In this document: piece after piece, positions 63,075 through 64,000 of the stretch
Layout of the letters: each line of letters opens with the position of its first letter
Numbering within the stretch: position 1 is the stretch's first letter
Assembly (NCBI GenBank): GCA_903939755.1
Contig: CAJAII010000077.1
Span: 124,001 to 188,000, forward strand
Origin: an uncultured Flavobacteriales bacterium
GTDB lineage: Bacteria; Bacteroidota; Bacteroidia; Flavobacteriales_D; Crocinitomicaceae
Direction: 5' to 3'
Length of the DNA stretch: 64,000 nucleotides
Notes under the pieces: generated by a model
Told to the model about the DNA's origin: nothing
Database searches by the model: none
The model's input: the letters and a program-made list of their open reading frames with translations, nothing else
Position numbers and translations under genes: made by a program

Positions 63075-64000
63075 GCAGCTCCTTTTTATTATTTGTGCGA
63101 TAATGTTGGTCGCTTGTAAAGCTACTTCTGACATAACCAGCCCTATTAGCAGTACAAATGTTTTTAAAACAACCTTTCATCAAGGCATTAAAAACTATAT
63201 TACTGGGAACAATAACAAGGCAATTTTAGACTTTGAGGCTTGTCTTAAAATAAATCCATCAGATGATGCTGTACATTTTGCCTTGGCTCAATTATATTTA
63301 ATAAATCTACAATATGACAAGGCAGCTGAACACAGTGAACTTGCAGCAAAACTCGATCCAAAAAACACTTATTATATCGCCGAACTTGCTTATATGTATT
63401 CAGAAATGAAGGATTACAAGAAATCGGCGCTATTTTTTGAACGCTTAATCTTGATTGATCCCAGCAATTCCAATTATTATATGGGCGCCATAAATAATTA
63501 TGCTGAAAATAAAGAGTACACGAAAGCATTAAAGGTGCTTAATCGATTAATAGACCAAAAAGGCGAAGCTATTTCATTGCAAATGGAAAAATACAAGCTT
63601 TATGTATTAATGATGAAGCCAGACCTTGCAATTAAAACACTTGAGGAAGGTCGAAAATTATTTAAAGACGACCCCGTTTTTTTAGCCGTTTTAGTAGATA
63701 CATACATGGAAAATCGCGAATATGACCTCGCGTTTAATTTACTGAATGATTTGGTAGAGAAAGACCCGGACAACGGACTTGCTACCTTATTGCTGGGAGA
63801 AATGTACATGGAGAAAAAAGATTATATAAAAGGGATGGTCTTCTTGAAGTCAGCCATTAAAAAGGAAGGGCCTAGCATAGATCAAAAGATGAACATTCTT
63901 ATTCAAACTCAAAAAATAGAGGGTTGCAGTCTTGAAATGATCGATTTAGTAAACTATATGGTGGAAAGATATCCTGATAATGCAAAGTCGTATACTATTC
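63067..64000 (+). CDS. TPR lipoprotein, runs off the window end
   Basis: Partial CDS of 311 codons with no stop before 64000. ATG 63067 overlaps the previous stop as ATGAATAA. Lipoprotein signal KQLLFIICAIMLVACKATSD with lipobox LVAC, then TPR units: YITGNNNKAILDFEACLKIN near 42-61, LAQLYLINLQYDKAAEHSEL, YKKSALFFERLILIDPSNSN and MYMEKKDYIKGMVFLKSAIK. Probably the outer-membrane lipoprotein that commonly follows dut and the nucleotidyltransferase in this order; the C-terminus lies outside the window. Confidence 0.85.
   Translation, partial: MNKQLLFIICAIMLVACKATSDITSPISSTNVFKTTFHQGIKNYITGNNNKAILDFEACLKINPSDDAVHFALAQLYLINLQYDKAAEHSELAAKLDPKNTYYIAELAYMYSEMKDYKKSALFFERLILIDPSNSNYYMGAINNYAENKEYTKALKVLNRLIDQKGEAISLQMEKYKLYVLMMKPDLAIKTLEEGRKLFKDDPVFLAVLVDTYMENREYDLAFNLLNDLVEKDPDNGLATLLLGEMYMEKKDYIKGMVFLKSAIKKEGPSIDQKMNILIQTQKIEGCSLEMIDLVNYMVERYPDNAKSYTI

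Overview
The window is low-GC chromosomal DNA of a free-living Bacteroidota, most likely order Flavobacteriales and perhaps near Crocinitomicaceae/Fluviicola; the family-level guess is inference. Evidence for the phylum: six secreted proteins with type IX secretion (T9SS) C-terminal signals of type A, type B or a short variant, SprB-like and HYR/PKD repeats, -7 promoter elements of the form TAnnTTTG, the gene order uppS-bamA-skp-skp-murI, an ExbB-ExbD-ExbD-TonB cluster, and a hemD-DUF4271 pair. Nearly all of the window is ordinary core genome. I see no prophage, insertion sequence, CRISPR array or toxin system.

Layout. 1-3.9 kb: a partial gene, fumC, a 52-aa membrane protein, an intergenic cluster of inverted repeats and a glycine-rich T9SS cargo. 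4.0-10 kb: proton-channel/TonB cluster followed by a periplasmic-binding lipoprotein and a TPR protein. 10-14.3 kb: M28 peptidase and two T9SS cargos. 14.3-18.8 kb: CDF metal transporter, Crp/Fnr regulator and a tight run of two rhodaneses, two small cysteine-bearing membrane proteins, thioredoxin and a rhodanese-thioredoxin lipoprotein, then a two-heme lipoprotein. 18.9-27.1 kb: an accessory-looking block of poorly known secreted or membrane proteins, one with a G9 tract. 27.1-27.8 kb: a tandem array of 83-84 bp repeats, each with a perfect three-way-junction (Y) fold, next to a tRNA-Arg(TCG) with a covarying elbow pair. 27.9-33.4 kb: T9SS cargo, orphan peptide-binding lipoprotein, tryptophan 2,3-dioxygenase. 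33.6-43.3 kb: bestrophin, murI, two Skp/OmpH, bamA, uppS, atpC, atpD, an FtsX-type permease and rbfA. 43.4-53.1 kb: ABC exporter, T9SS type B cargo, lepA, cytochrome-like pair, hflX, thioredoxin-like T9SS cargo. 53.2-64 kb: hemD, DUF4271, acyl-CoA dehydrogenase, TPR protein with a G8 tract after its start codon, lipoprotein, serS, a cyanophycin-degrading pair, dut, a sugar nucleotidyltransferase and a TPR lipoprotein running off the end.

Functional themes: outer-membrane biogenesis (UppS, BamA, Skp), TonB energisation, T9SS export, sulfur/thiol redox handling, and central metabolism. The most unusual items are the Y-shaped repeat array, the rhodanese/thioredoxin operon with its paired GCxSGNC membrane proteins, the tRNA elbow covariation, a likely AUU start codon, and two long G tracts at coding positions.
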